A stretch of 64,000 bases of DNA from Nodosilinea sp. PGN35. GTDB lineage: Bacteria; Cyanobacteriota; Cyanobacteriia; Phormidesmidales; Phormidesmidaceae. The stretch spans positions 52,454-116,453 of the forward strand of contig NZ_JAQKQJ010000020.1 in the NCBI RefSeq assembly GCF_029109325.1. Direction: 5' to 3'. Under the pieces are notes generated by a model. The model was given only the letters and a program-made list of their open reading frames with translations. It made no database searches and was not told the DNA's origin. Position numbers and translations under genes: made by a program. Positions 1 through 9,620 of the stretch are shown here, piece by piece. Within the stretch, counting starts at the first letter, position 1; the number at the start of each line of letters is the position of its first letter.

Positions 1-2
1 TG

Positions 3-521
3 CTACACCGCTACGGGCTGGAGCGCGTGACGGCCTCCTATGACCTCAACGCCGATCAGCTGGTGGATTTGCTGCGCTCTGCCCCCGCCGCCTGGTTTGA
101 AATGACCCTGCACCAGCACATGCCTATGTTTCACATGGAGCACTGCGTCTTCTGCGCCTTTTTGTCTGACGGCAAAGACTTTCGCGACTGTGGCCGCCCC
201 TGCGAGAGTCAGCGGGTCAAACTGCGAGACAGAGTGGGCACCGAGCACATTCTGCTGGCCGACGCGGGCTGCCGCAATACGGTCTTTAACGGCGTCGCTC
301 AAACCGGGGCCGAGTATACCCAGCGGCTCATGCAGGCCGGGGCGCGGCACTTTCGGCTGGAGTTTCTAGACGAAAGCCCGGAGCAGATGACCAGGGCGAT
401 CGCCCAGTACCGCCAGCTCTTCACTGGAGCCATCAGCGGCAGCCAGCTCTGGCGTGACCTCAATTTGCAGAGCAAGCTCGGCGTCACCCGCGGGCCTCTA
501 GACTCCAAACCCCAGCGCTAA
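3..521 (+). CDS. U32 family peptidase, C-terminal part (cut by window edge)
   Basis: The reading frame is open from the left edge, so only the C-terminal ~172 residues are seen; the internal GTG at 27 is not the real start. The cysteine cluster (EHCVFCAF, then RDCGRPCE) and the following region ending in QLW resemble the C-terminal part of peptidase U32 / RlhA-like proteins, in which conserved cysteines are thought to bind an iron-sulfur cluster. Family members act in tRNA or rRNA hydroxylation or collagen degradation; which applies here cannot be told. The stop overlaps the end of the convergent membrane-protein gene by 4 bp. Confidence 0.75.
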   Translation, partial: LHRYGLERVTASYDLNADQLVDLLRSAPAAWFEMTLHQHMPMFHMEHCVFCAFLSDGKDFRDCGRPCESQRVKLRDRVGTEHILLADAGCRNTVFNGVAQTGAEYTQRLMQAGARHFRLEFLDESPEQMTRAIAQYRQLFTGAISGSQLWRDLNLQSKLGVTRGPLDSKPQR

Positions 522-994
522 TTCAACAGGCTGTCAATGTCTTGGTCGCGCAGGTAGCCCACCAGCATGGGGCTAACGCCTGAAACTAAGGTGATAAACA
601 CCACAATGATTAGCTGTCCCAGACTCAGACTGCCCAGCAGATCGGGCAGGGCAATGCTGCTGGTGGCCCCTTGAGCGCCAATAAACCAGGCGTTGCAGGT
701 CAGCGATGTCCACAGGTCTACCGCAACCGCCATCAGCCACACCAGCCGCAGCCCTAAAAGCGGCAGCCCAAAGGGGCTGTAGCGCTGCCGCCGCTGCCAG
801 ATGGGGCGCGTGGAAAAATTAAAGGCCACCACGATCAGCGTGCCGATGATGGCCAGGCTAATGGCAACTAGATTGCGACTGTCTAGAATGAGCAGGATGC
901 CCAGCAGCGTGGTGATCAAATCCCACACGGTGCTAAGCTGCAGCGCGGCTAAAAGAACCAGTTTGCGCAGGCTCACAGGCCGAGACTTTTGCAC
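518..994 (-). CDS. Hypothetical four-helix membrane protein
   Basis: 158 residues with about four hydrophobic segments (roughly 10-40, 42-62, 76-100 and 125-148) separated by short basic loops such as RPIWQRRQR. No catalytic motif is visible and I do not recognise the family. It converges on the U32 peptidase gene with a 4-bp overlap. It is probably an inner-membrane protein; the function is unknown. Confidence 0.6.
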   Translation of the reverse strand: MQKSRPVSLRKLVLLAALQLSTVWDLITTLLGILLILDSRNLVAISLAIIGTLIVVAFNFSTRPIWQRRQRYSPFGLPLLGLRLVWLMAVAVDLWTSLTCNAWFIGAQGATSSIALPDLLGSLSLGQLIIVVFITLVSGVSPMLVGYLRDQDIDSLLN

Positions 995-1322
995 AGTATC
1001 GCAACCCCCCTAAAGTTAAGACACAGTAGCGGTGCCAGCTGAGAAAAGCGCGCAGTCAGTTGGGTCGATGCAGTTGGGTCGATGCAGGGTTGAGGTTGAA
1101 CGGGGATACGGCCTCGGCACGCTGGCTGCACAGCCAATATGCTCAAATTTAGCTGCCGTCTGCGATAAACGTCGCGATCGCGATAGGTTTCTTTCAGGTT
1201 CGTTGCGGATGTTTAGAATTGGCTGCCGGGTATGGGTGCGGGCCGCTGGCCATGTTGCCCGCCTGGTTTGGATAGAATGCAGGGCATACTGACTCTAAAC
1301 CCATAGGTTCTCTGTAGGCGGT
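995..1322. other. Intergenic region with a 14-bp direct repeat
   Basis: 328 bp between divergent genes. It contains two head-to-tail copies of CAGTTGGGTCGATG at 1057-1070 and 1071-1084 and a TAGAAT hexamer near 1274 that could be a -10 box for the downstream gene, without a clear -35 box. No convincing gene is seen. Confidence 0.5.
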
Positions 1323-1952
1323 ATGGCGATTAAACCTATTCAGTACGAAATGCTGCTCTCGGTCTGTACCGACCACGAGGGGGCTTTAGAGCTGCTCAAG
1401 CGCCATCGCCCTTACCTGGAGGCCGTGCCCAGCATGCGGCGGCCTGAGGAGAGCGTGATCACGCTGCCGCTGCCCAATGTGCGCGTGCGCGATGGGGTAC
1501 ACCTCAACCCCCACGGGCAAACCATTACCTCTGGATCCGTAGTGACCCTGCCCTGCGATGTCGCTCTGCTGATGTGCGACCCGGAGTGGAAAATTAAGAC
1601 CGGCGTGGAAATTTTTGTCTACATCCACCGCCCCCAAGAAGACTTTTCTGACCTGCTAATGCGCTGGCGGCACACGCAGATTTTGGTCGATCGCGGCTAC
1701 GAGTGGCTGCTGCCCCAGCGCTACGAGCACCTGCTCAGCGACGGCACCGACAAAACCCACCCCCTGTTTGTGGTGTTTCCTGAAACGCCGGGGCACATTC
1801 TCCAGGGCCTGCGCGGGGCGGGGCTACCCACGGTGCTGCTGCCCTTTGACGCCGAGGCTGAGGCCGCCGAGGCTCCCAGCACCCTAGAAATAGGCGACAT
1901 GCCCGAGCTCGACGACATCGACACCAGCGCCCTAGAATCGCCCGATGAGTAA
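1323..1952 (+). CDS. Hypothetical protein, acidic C-terminus
   Basis: 209 residues, soluble, with no signal peptide. The N-terminal ~170 residues look like a globular alpha/beta domain; the tail (after about 175) is rich in Glu, Ala and Asp and probably disordered. No known motif is recognised. The stop codon overlaps the start of the downstream glycosyltransferase gene by 8 bp, so the two are probably co-translated; no functional link can be deduced. Confidence 0.7.
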   Translation: MAIKPIQYEMLLSVCTDHEGALELLKRHRPYLEAVPSMRRPEESVITLPLPNVRVRDGVHLNPHGQTITSGSVVTLPCDVALLMCDPEWKIKTGVEIFVYIHRPQEDFSDLLMRWRHTQILVDRGYEWLLPQRYEHLLSDGTDKTHPLFVVFPETPGHILQGLRGAGLPTVLLPFDAEAEAAEAPSTLEIGDMPELDDIDTSALESPDE

Positions 1953-3522
1953 GCGCTGGGATTTCTTTCAGTCTCCCGTTTGGGCCTGGGGACGCTGGTT
2001 TGTGCTGGGGTTTTTGGCGCTGCGGGTGGGGTTTTGGCTGACGGCCTTCCCCAACCCCGACGAAGCCTACTACTGGCTGTGGGGGCAGCGACCGGGCTTT
2101 TCGTACTACGACCACCCGCCCTTTCACGCCTGGGTGCAGGGTCTGTTTGGGGCGGTGCTGGGCCAATCGCCCTTCGTGCTGCGGCTGCCCAACGTCATCA
2201 GCAGCGGCATTTTGGGGGTCACGCTCTACCGCATCTGTCGCTACCTCTACGGCGATCAGGCCCGCGATCGCACCTGGCTGGTCATTTTGCTGGGGCTGTC
2301 GTCGCCCCTGTTTTTTTGGTACCTGGGGCTGGCCTGGCACGACCACTGGCTGGTGACCCTGGCGGTGGTCAGCAGTTTTTTATTCGTCCGCTACGTCGAT
2401 AGCGCCGTGGAAAATCCCGGTCGGGGTAGCGGTCGCGACCTCTACGGTGCCGCCGTTTTTCTGGGCCTGGCGGGGCTGTGTAAGTACAACGCGGTGTTTG
2501 TGGGGCTGGGCTTTTTGGCCCTGATTTTGGCGGATAGACGGCACTGGTCGGTGCTGCGCGATCGCCGCCTCTACCTGGCCCTGGGCCTGCTCTTACTGGT
2601 GCTGTCGCCAATTTTGATCTGGAATCTTCAGCACGACTTTTTTTCGTTTCGGTTTTACCGCGATCGCACCGCCGGGGGCGGCCTTAGCCTCAATCTGCTT
2701 CAGCCCGTGGTGTTTTTAGCGCTGTGCGGTCTGATTCTCGGCCCCATCCAGTCGTGGAGCATCGTCCGGCTGCTCCGGCGGCGGGGGCAGACCGCGACAG
2801 TGCGGGCATCCTGCTATCCGGCCCTGGCCCTGGGGATCTTTGGCCTGTCTACCGCAGCGTTTACAGCCCTGTCCACTGTGTCTGTGGCGCTGTTTTACTG
2901 GAATATTTTGGCCTACCCGCTGCTGTTTCCCCTGCTGAGCGACCAGTTTTACCGACCGGAGGCAAAGCCAGCGCGGGCTGGGCAGCTGGCGATCGCCCAA
3001 GCCCTGGGCCTGTTTGCCGCCACGGCCCTAGTCACCTACTACACCGTGATTCCCCTGGGCGTGTTTTTCGGTGCCGTAGACCCCGATGGGGCCGCGCTCT
3101 TTGGCTGGCCCCAGGTGGCCCAGGCCGTAACCACCCAGGCCGCCGACCTAGAAAATCCCCTGCTGCTCACCACCGACTACCGTTCGGCCTCGGCCTTGGC
3201 CTACGCCCTCAACGACCCCGAGGTGCTGGCCATCTCCGGTCGCCTCGACCAGTTTGACTTTTGGTACGATGCCCCCGCCCTTGAGGGACGCGACGCGGTG
3301 CTGCTGGGCGAAACCTGGCACCCCATCTGCCCTACCCATCTAGCCATGTTCGAACGGGTTGATCCACCAGAAACCCTTGAGGTGCGCCGCTTTGGTCAGG
3401 TGCTGCAAACCTATGAACTAGTTCGGGGCTACGGCTTTAGAGCCGGGCCAGCGGGCTATCCCCTCAGCCCAGACTATCCCCTGGCGTTTACCACCGATGG
3501 AGAGCAGTGCCTACCAGAATAG
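1945..3522 (+). CDS. GT39/ArnT-like membrane glycosyltransferase
   Basis: 525 residues with about ten hydrophobic helices. The acidic motif PNPDEAYYW in the first periplasmic loop (about residues 36-44), followed by SYYDHPP, is typical of the GT39/GT83 (PMT/ArnT-like) C-type glycosyltransferases, which transfer sugars from polyprenyl-phosphate donors on the outer face of the membrane. A soluble C-terminal portion follows the last helix. The acceptor is unknown (lipid, protein or glycan). It overlaps the preceding gene by 8 bp and is followed by a 223-bp gap before rimP. Confidence 0.8.
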   Translation: MSKRWDFFQSPVWAWGRWFVLGFLALRVGFWLTAFPNPDEAYYWLWGQRPGFSYYDHPPFHAWVQGLFGAVLGQSPFVLRLPNVISSGILGVTLYRICRYLYGDQARDRTWLVILLGLSSPLFFWYLGLAWHDHWLVTLAVVSSFLFVRYVDSAVENPGRGSGRDLYGAAVFLGLAGLCKYNAVFVGLGFLALILADRRHWSVLRDRRLYLALGLLLLVLSPILIWNLQHDFFSFRFYRDRTAGGGLSLNLLQPVVFLALCGLILGPIQSWSIVRLLRRRGQTATVRASCYPALALGIFGLSTAAFTALSTVSVALFYWNILAYPLLFPLLSDQFYRPEAKPARAGQLAIAQALGLFAATALVTYYTVIPLGVFFGAVDPDGAALFGWPQVAQAVTTQAADLENPLLLTTDYRSASALAYALNDPEVLAISGRLDQFDFWYDAPALEGRDAVLLGETWHPICPTHLAMFERVDPPETLEVRRFGQVLQTYELVRGYGFRAGPAGYPLSPDYPLAFTTDGEQCLPE

Positions 3523-3700
3523 ACACAAATCTCTGGCCATCGCGATCGCGGTGGCCAGAAAAACCGCCGCGCCCATTCCCCAAACCCCTCGCCCTCAGCC
3601 GCGATCGCTTCAGGGTTGTCCCATTGCCGCCACAATTCGCTAGAATAGGGATGCTCAAGCCCCTCGGGTTTGGGCTCCTTTAGCAGCAATGTTTTGGGAG

Positions 3701-3725
3701 GTGGGTCGAGGCCCACTTTTTTATT
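3701..3725 (+). terminator. Intrinsic terminator just upstream of rimP
   Basis: GTGGG (3701-3705) and CCCAC (3712-3716) form a short stem with a 6-nt loop, followed directly by a T-rich run. It lies about 180 bp after the glycosyltransferase stop and 20 bp before the rimP ATG. It may end upstream transcription or act as an attenuator in the nusA-operon leader. A second small hairpin (AGCCC/GGGCT) lies just upstream, around 3657-3675. Confidence 0.55.
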
Positions 3726-3745
3726 GGCATTCTTTCGCGTATTAG

Positions 3746-4216
3746 ATGGTACATCCCCTTATTCCCCAGGTGCTTGAGCTGGTGGCCCCCGTTGCCCAAG
3801 AGCTAGGGCTAGAAGTGGTGGAAGCGGTTTTTCACACCAACCAGTCTCCGCCCGTGCTGCGCATTGACGTGCGCAGCTTAGAAAACGAAGACACCGGCCT
3901 GGACGACTGCGAAAAAATGAGCCAGGCCCTCGAAGCCGTGCTCGATACCACCGACCTCATTCCCGACGCCTACGTGCTGGAAGTATCGAGTCCAGGGGTC
4001 TCTGCCGCCCTCGAAACCGATCGCGACTTTGTGGTATTCAAGGGGTTTATGGTTGAAGTTGCCCTGGCCGAAGCGCACAGGGGCAAAAAACAGTGGATCG
4101 GCCAGCTGGTGCGCCGCGACGACGAGGCCGTGGTGCTCAGCCAGAAAGGAAAATCTATTTCCCTACCCCGAAATCTGGTGCAGACGGTGGAGTTGAGCGA
4201 CCAAAGCCCCGACTAG
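3746..4216 (+). CDS. rimP: Ribosome maturation factor RimP
   Basis: 156 residues, the usual length for RimP, which binds the 30S precursor and is needed for late 16S maturation. The two-domain layout is visible: an N-terminal alpha/beta domain containing the C-E-K-M-S-Q-A helix and the YVLEVSSPG motif (about residues 76-84), then an SH3-like C-terminal domain. The position directly upstream of nusA is the conserved bacterial arrangement. The ATG lies shortly after a terminator-like hairpin. Confidence 0.95.
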   Translation: MVHPLIPQVLELVAPVAQELGLEVVEAVFHTNQSPPVLRIDVRSLENEDTGLDDCEKMSQALEAVLDTTDLIPDAYVLEVSSPGVSAALETDRDFVVFKGFMVEVALAEAHRGKKQWIGQLVRRDDEAVVLSQKGKSISLPRNLVQTVELSDQSPD

Positions 4217-4297
4217 GCCAAGCCGCGCCCGATGCGTGCTGCCCCAGCCCAGCACAGATTATTGCCCAGCAGAATTATTGTCCAGAGGTGAGTGGTT

Positions 4298-5833
4298 ATG
4301 TCGTTAGTAAGTCTGCCAAATTTGCAGGAAATGATCGATGTCATTAGCCGCGAGCGCAACCTGCCCAAGCACGCGGTTGAAAATGCCCTGCGAGAGGCCC
4401 TGCTCAAGGGCTACGAGCGCTACCGCCGCACCCGCGAAATCGACACCCACTTCGACGAAGAATACTTCGACAACTTTGACATCGAACTCGATGTTGACGA
4501 CTACGACGACCAGGGCTTTCGCGTGCTGGCCACCAAAACCATCGTTGACGAAGTCACCAGTCAAGACCACGAAATTGCCCTGGCAGAGGTGCGCGAAGTC
4601 GCCCCCGAGGCCCAGGCTGGGGACACCGTGGTGCTCGATGTCACCCCCGACCAGCGCGATTTTGGCCGGATGGCGGCCATTCAAACCAAGCAGGTGCTGG
4701 CCCAAAAGCTGCGCGACCAGCAGCGCAAGCTCGTCCAGGAAGAATTCCAAGACCTAGAAGGCAGCATTCTCTCCGCGCGGGTGCTGCGGTTTGAGCGTCA
4801 GTCGGTGATTATGGCCGTCGTCAGCGGTGTGGGCCAGCCCGAGGTCGAAGCCGAGCTGCTCAAGCGCGACCAGTTGCCCAACGACAACTACCGGGCCAAC
4901 GCCACCTTCCGCGTGGCGCTCAAAAAAGTCTCCGAAGGCTCCCACCGGGGCCCCCAGCTGCTCGTGTCGCGGGCCGACGCAGCCCTGGTGGTCGAACTCT
5001 TCACCAACGAAGTACCCGAAATTGAAGACGAAATCGTCCGCATTGTGGCCGTCGCGCGGGAGGCCAACCCCCCGTCGCGCTCCGTCGGCCCCCGCACCAA
5101 GATCGCGGTGGATACCCTAGAGCGAGATGTGGATCCGGTTGGTGCCTGCATTGGAGCGCGGGGGTCGCGCATTCAGGTGGTGGTCAACGAGCTGCGGGGC
5201 GAAAAAATCGACGTTATCCGCTGGTCCCCCGACCCGGCCACTTACATCTCCAACGCCCTCAGCCCCGCCCGGGTAGACGAGGTGCGCCTGGTTAACCCCG
5301 ACGATCGCCAGGCCCACGTGCTGGTGCCCGAAGACCAGCTCAGCTTAGCGATCGGCAAAGAAGGCCAAAACGTCCGTTTGGCGGCCCGCCTTACTGGCTG
5401 GAAGATCGACATCAAAGATTCGGGCAAGTACGACTACGAGGAAGAAGATCGTAAGATTGCTGAGCTAGTGGCGGCCCGCGAAGAGGCGGCCCGCGAAGCC
5501 GCCGAGCTGGCGGCGGAGGAAGCTGAGGCAGCGGAATGGAAGGCGAAGGCCGCAGCAGAACGGGCCGCCGCTGAGGCCAGAGCAGCGGGTCTGGCGGTCG
5601 ATGATCCCCCCGCCGAAGATGACGAGTTGGCGACTCCACCTCTGCCCGACGCTGAGTACGCCGCCGAGTCGGGGCCTGCCGCTGAAGCGCTTGGGTTTGA
5701 AGCGTCTACGGCTGAGGCCGCTGCGCTCGCCACCGCTGAAGACGAGGAGGTGTTAGAAGACGAGGAGGTGCTAGAAGACGCCTCCCTGGTGGACGACACC
5801 GACACTCCAGGGGCAAGCGTCGAGGAGGAATAA
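4298..5833 (+). CDS. nusA: Transcription termination/antitermination factor NusA
   Basis: About 511 residues from the ATG at 4298, chosen because AGAGGTG lies 7 nt upstream; an in-frame GTG at 4292 is an alternative. The order is the N-terminal RNA-polymerase-binding domain (1-130), an S1 domain (about 135-200), then KH1 and KH2, with GACIGARGSRI and the KH motif AIGKEGQNVRLAARL. The tail from about residue 380 is an Ala/Glu-rich helix followed by acidic low-complexity sequence with a repeated EDEEVL unit. The C-terminal acidic repeats of enterobacterial NusA are absent. It pauses and terminates RNA polymerase and participates in antitermination complexes. Confidence 0.97.
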   Translation: MSLVSLPNLQEMIDVISRERNLPKHAVENALREALLKGYERYRRTREIDTHFDEEYFDNFDIELDVDDYDDQGFRVLATKTIVDEVTSQDHEIALAEVREVAPEAQAGDTVVLDVTPDQRDFGRMAAIQTKQVLAQKLRDQQRKLVQEEFQDLEGSILSARVLRFERQSVIMAVVSGVGQPEVEAELLKRDQLPNDNYRANATFRVALKKVSEGSHRGPQLLVSRADAALVVELFTNEVPEIEDEIVRIVAVAREANPPSRSVGPRTKIAVDTLERDVDPVGACIGARGSRIQVVVNELRGEKIDVIRWSPDPATYISNALSPARVDEVRLVNPDDRQAHVLVPEDQLSLAIGKEGQNVRLAARLTGWKIDIKDSGKYDYEEEDRKIAELVAAREEAAREAAELAAEEAEAAEWKAKAAAERAAAEARAAGLAVDDPPAEDDELATPPLPDAEYAAESGPAAEALGFEASTAEAAALATAEDEEVLEDEEVLEDASLVDDTDTPGASVEEE

Positions 5834-5852
5834 GTTTTGGAGGAAGCCCCTT

Positions 5853-6215
5853 ATGCAACCCAACTATCGGCGCTGTGTCAGCTGTCGCCGAGTCGGGCCT
5901 AAAACCGACTTTTGGCGCGTGGTGAGGGTTTACCCCGACCGCTCGGTGCGCCTTGGCAATGGCATGGGGCGATCGGCTTACCTCTGCCCCCGGGCCGACT
6001 GCCTACGCCAGGCCCAAAAGAAAAGCCGACTGGGGCGCGCCCTAAAAGTCAACGTACCGGAGGAAATCTACCAGAGTCTCTGGAATCAGCTGGACGGCCC
6101 GGCGGCAGATGCCGCCCCTGTCATAGATCGCCCCCCGGCCCTCCCGGTTCTAACCGAGAGCACTGAGGAAAAAAATGTGTCGTCAGGAGACTTAACCAAA
6201 AATTTTTGCAACTGA
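5853..6215 (+). CDS. rnpM: YlxR/RnpM-family RNA-binding protein
   Basis: 120 residues; the first ~75 match the YlxR (DUF448) fold, with RRCVSCRR near the N-terminus and the conserved R-S-A-Y-L-C motif (GRSAYLCP). In Bacillus the orthologue binds RNase P RNA and modulates it. It sits 19 bp behind nusA, in the conserved nusA-ylxR-infB order; the L7Ae-like ylxQ gene found in Firmicutes is absent here. The last ~40 residues are variable. Confidence 0.9.
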   Translation: MQPNYRRCVSCRRVGPKTDFWRVVRVYPDRSVRLGNGMGRSAYLCPRADCLRQAQKKSRLGRALKVNVPEEIYQSLWNQLDGPAADAAPVIDRPPALPVLTESTEEKNVSSGDLTKNFCN

Positions 6216-6465
6216 ATCGTCTCTAGAGGCGATCCCTCTGAGATTCTGTTCATTGGGGAAGCAACTGATTACACTCATAGTATGGGTATCTGACTGGCCC
6301 CCCTGGGCGTCAGTAAACTTGCTTGAGGTCCCATGTCCACCTAGCCTTGGTTTACAATGCCATGCTAGGGCTAACGTATTCGTCAGAATGGTTTGATGTC
6401 GTTTTGTTGGACGAAGCAGGTTGGTTTATGTAAGTAACAAGCTTGACTAGCGTAGGGAGATGTGG

Positions 6466-9400
6466 ATGAACGGCAAAGTGAGAATTTACGAGTTATCGAA
6501 GGAATTGGATTTGGATAACAAAGACATCTTGGCGATCGCAAGTCGCCTCGACATTGCCGTGAAGAGTCACAGCAGCACCATCGCTGAGTCAGAAGCGGAT
6601 CAAATTCGCGCAGCGGCCCGGCAGTCTCGCGCCAGTGGCGGGGCCAATCGGCCCAATTCTGCGCCAGATCGCTCCGCCAACCGGCCTCGACCGGCGGCCC
6701 CGATCAAAAATGGCGCACGGCCCGAACGCAAGCAGCAGATTTTAGAAATTCGTCGTCACCGGGTCACACCTAAATCTGACTCTGGGGCCAACGCTCCTGT
6801 CTCCAGCGCCTCCCCCCCCAGTGCGCCGCCGCCCAGCCCCAGTCGGCCAGCGCGCCCCACGGGGGACGGTCTCTCCCAGCCTCCCAGTCGGCCGGGCGAA
6901 GCGTCCAGAGCCGATCGGGCGGAGGTGAAGCCCAAGCCGTCGGTGTCCCTCAATCGCCCCGAAGCGGCCCCTGTGGTTGAGCCCGACGTTCCAGCCGTTG
7001 AGACCGTGGCGGTCGAACCTGCGATCGAGGCGACGACTCCCCCGATCAAGCCCAAGCCAGAGCTGGTGGGGCCTGTATCTCGGGCTCGGGCTGACAGTGG
7101 CGATCGCCAGGTGATTGTGCCCGAGGGGGCCCGTCCCCCTCGACCCGTGATTCGGCGACCCGAGAGCCGCAGCCCCGAGAGCCGCAGCCCCGAGAGCCGC
7201 GGTTCCGACGGCACCGGCACACCGCGTCCCACCATTCCTATTCGCGAAATTGACGCTGGCGAAGATGTCACCCGTCTGAAGCCCAAGCCCAAGCTGCGGC
7301 GTCCCAACGCCGATGCTGAAACGGCTAGAGCCGAAACGGCCGCCCGTACCGAGACCACTCCCGCCAACGATTCCATCTCCGTGCTTGGAGTGGGTGGTCT
7401 TGACGATCATCCCCGTCGGCCCTCACCGCCTCGCCACAAGCGCGAAGAGCGCGAAGACGAGGACGACGATCAAAAGATGCGCGAAAAAGCCAGCAAGGTC
7501 GGCAAGACCAAGCGGCGGGGCCAGGGCGTCCTGGGCGAAGACGACGAAGACCTGGATGTACTCGTTGACGAGCTTGACGAAGACGAAGAGCAGGCCACAG
7601 ATGCACAAAATCTGAGTATTTCCCTGGCTCGTCCTCCCAAGCCCAAGAGTGCCGGCGGCGCTAAGCCGTCGTCGCCGACGATGAAGAGCCACAAGCCTCA
7701 GCATCGCGACAGCAGCGGCGGTCGTTCCCGGCGCGGTCGTCGGGGTGAGTCGCAGCCCACCCAAGAGCGCCCCGAATTTATCGTGCTCTCCGAGGGGTTA
7801 ACCGTCCACGAGCTGGCCGAGCAGATCATGGTGCCTGAAACAGAACTGATCAAGTCTCTGTTCTTTAAAGGCATTGCCGCCAACATCAACCAGACCCTCG
7901 ACATTGAGACCGCCAAGATGGTGGCTGAAGAGTTCGAGGTCATGGTTGAAACCAGCGAAGTTGAGTCTGAGGCCAAGAAGGTCACGGAGATGATCGACGA
8001 GGCTGACCTCGAAAGCCTCAAGCGACGGCCACCCGTGGTTACCATCATGGGTCACGTTGACCACGGTAAAACCACGCTGCTCGATTCCATTCGCAAGACC
8101 AAGGTGGCCCAGGGCGAGGCGGGCGGTATTACCCAGCACATTGGCGCGTACCACGTCGATGTCGATCACGCGGGCACATCCCATCAGATTGTCTTCCTAG
8201 ATACCCCCGGTCACGAAGCGTTTACCGCCATGCGGGCGCGGGGTACCCGAGTGACCGACATCGCCATTCTGGTGGTAGCGGCTGACGACGGCGTGCGGCC
8301 CCAAACCATTGAGGCCATCAGCCATGCTAAGGCCGCCGAAGTACCGCTAATTGTGGCCATCAACAAGGTCGACAAGGAGACCGCCAACCCCGATCGGGTT
8401 AAGCAAGAGCTGATGGAGCACGGCCTTGTGCCCGAGGAGTGGGGCGGTGACACCATTATGGTGCCGGTGAGTGCCCTGTCCGGCGACAACCTCGACAGCC
8501 TGCTGGAGATGATTGTGCTGGTCGCTGAGGTAGAAGACCTCCAGGCCAACCCCGATCGACTGGCGCGCGGTACCGTCATTGAGGCCAATCTCGATAAGGC
8601 GCGGGGCCCGGTGGCCACCCTGCTGATTCAGAACGGTACGCTGCGGGTGGGCGATTCCCTGGTGGCTGGCCCGATTCTAGGCAAGGTCAAGGCTATGCTT
8701 GACGATCGCCTCAAGCGGGTTCAAGCTGCTGGCCCATCCTTTGCCGTAGAGGTGCTCGGCCTCAACGATGTCCCCGCCGCCGGAGACGAGTTTGAGGTCT
8801 ACCCCGACGAGAAAACCGCCCGAGCCGTGGCCGACAAGCGGATGCTTGAGCAGCGGCAGTCGCGCTTGCAGCAGGCCATGGCCTCTCGACGCGTTACCCT
8901 CAACACCATTTCAGCTCAGGTTCAGGAGGGCGATCTCAAGGATCTCAACCTGCTGCTCAAGGCTGACGTGCAGGGCTCCATCGAAGCCATTCTGGCTGCG
9001 CTCCAGCAGCTGCCCCAAAACGAAGTTCAAATTCGAGTATTGCTGGCTGCCCCTGGCGAAATCAGCGAAACCGACGTTGACCTGGCCGCTGCCAGTGGCG
9101 CGGTAATTGTTGGCTTCAACACCACCCTGGCTCCGGGGGCGCGGCAGTCTGCCGATCGCCTGGGGGTAGACGTGCGCGACTACGAGGTGATCTACAATCT
9201 GCTCGACGACATCCAGGGGGCGATGGAAGGTCTCCTCGATCCCGAAATGGTCGAAGAGCCCCTGGGTCAGGTGGAAGTGCGGGCGGTATTCCCCGTGCGC
9301 AAGGGTGCGGTTGCTGGCTGCTATGTGCTTTCGGGCAAGGTGACTCGCAACTGCAACCTGCGGGTGGTGCGCGGTGGCGAGGTGGTCTACACCGGCAAGC

Positions 9401-9555
9401 TCGACTCCCTCAAGCGCATGAAAGAAGATGCCAAAGACGTGGCCGCTGGGTTTGAGTGCGGCATCGGCATCGACAACTTCAGCGACTGGAAGGAAGGCGA
9501 CATTATCGACGCCTTCAAGATGGTCACGAAGCGCCGCACCCTGGCGATGGCCTAG
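6466..9555 (+). CDS. infB: Translation initiation factor IF-2
   Basis: About 1029 residues from the ATG at 6466 (AGGGAGA lies 5 nt upstream; an ATG at 6460 is in the same frame). The N-terminus (GKVRIYELSKEL) is the typical IF2-N subdomain. A long Pro/Arg/Ser-rich linker follows (about 50-440) with a triplicated PESRS unit. The GTPase domain has G1 GHVDHGKTT, G3 DTPGHEAF and G4 NKVD, and domains II-IV complete the protein. It positions initiator tRNA on the 30S subunit. The 250-bp gap to rnpM may hold an internal promoter. Confidence 0.97.
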   Translation: MNGKVRIYELSKELDLDNKDILAIASRLDIAVKSHSSTIAESEADQIRAAARQSRASGGANRPNSAPDRSANRPRPAAPIKNGARPERKQQILEIRRHRVTPKSDSGANAPVSSASPPSAPPPSPSRPARPTGDGLSQPPSRPGEASRADRAEVKPKPSVSLNRPEAAPVVEPDVPAVETVAVEPAIEATTPPIKPKPELVGPVSRARADSGDRQVIVPEGARPPRPVIRRPESRSPESRSPESRGSDGTGTPRPTIPIREIDAGEDVTRLKPKPKLRRPNADAETARAETAARTETTPANDSISVLGVGGLDDHPRRPSPPRHKREEREDEDDDQKMREKASKVGKTKRRGQGVLGEDDEDLDVLVDELDEDEEQATDAQNLSISLARPPKPKSAGGAKPSSPTMKSHKPQHRDSSGGRSRRGRRGESQPTQERPEFIVLSEGLTVHELAEQIMVPETELIKSLFFKGIAANINQTLDIETAKMVAEEFEVMVETSEVESEAKKVTEMIDEADLESLKRRPPVVTIMGHVDHGKTTLLDSIRKTKVAQGEAGGITQHIGAYHVDVDHAGTSHQIVFLDTPGHEAFTAMRARGTRVTDIAILVVAADDGVRPQTIEAISHAKAAEVPLIVAINKVDKETANPDRVKQELMEHGLVPEEWGGDTIMVPVSALSGDNLDSLLEMIVLVAEVEDLQANPDRLARGTVIEANLDKARGPVATLLIQNGTLRVGDSLVAGPILGKVKAMLDDRLKRVQAAGPSFAVEVLGLNDVPAAGDEFEVYPDEKTARAVADKRMLEQRQSRLQQAMASRRVTLNTISAQVQEGDLKDLNLLLKADVQGSIEAILAALQQLPQNEVQIRVLLAAPGEISETDVDLAAASGAVIVGFNTTLAPGARQSADRLGVDVRDYEVIYNLLDDIQGAMEGLLDPEMVEEPLGQVEVRAVFPVRKGAVAGCYVLSGKVTRNCNLRVVRGGEVVYTGKLDSLKRMKEDAKDVAAGFECGIGIDNFSDWKEGDIIDAFKMVTKRRTLAMA

Positions 9556-9561
9556 GCAAGG

Positions 9562-9589
9562 GCAGGGTTCTCCGTCGGGGGAACCCTGC
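9562..9589 (+). terminator. Hairpin after infB
   Basis: GCAGGGTTC and GAACCCTGC form a perfect 9-bp stem with a 10-nt loop immediately after the infB stop. No T run follows, so it may be a processing or partial termination site ahead of the co-oriented membrane-protein gene. Confidence 0.5.
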
Positions 9590-9620
9590 GCGACAGCAGT
9601 ACAGAATAATGGAGGAGACA

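Noticed and set aside
6742..7764. Several long frames antisense to infB
   Set aside because: They are shadows of the repetitive Pro/Arg-rich linker of IF-2.
9456..9620. Extension of the low-complexity-tail protein into infB
   Set aside because: That part lies wholly inside the IF-2 gene; GGAGGAG supports the ATG at 9621.
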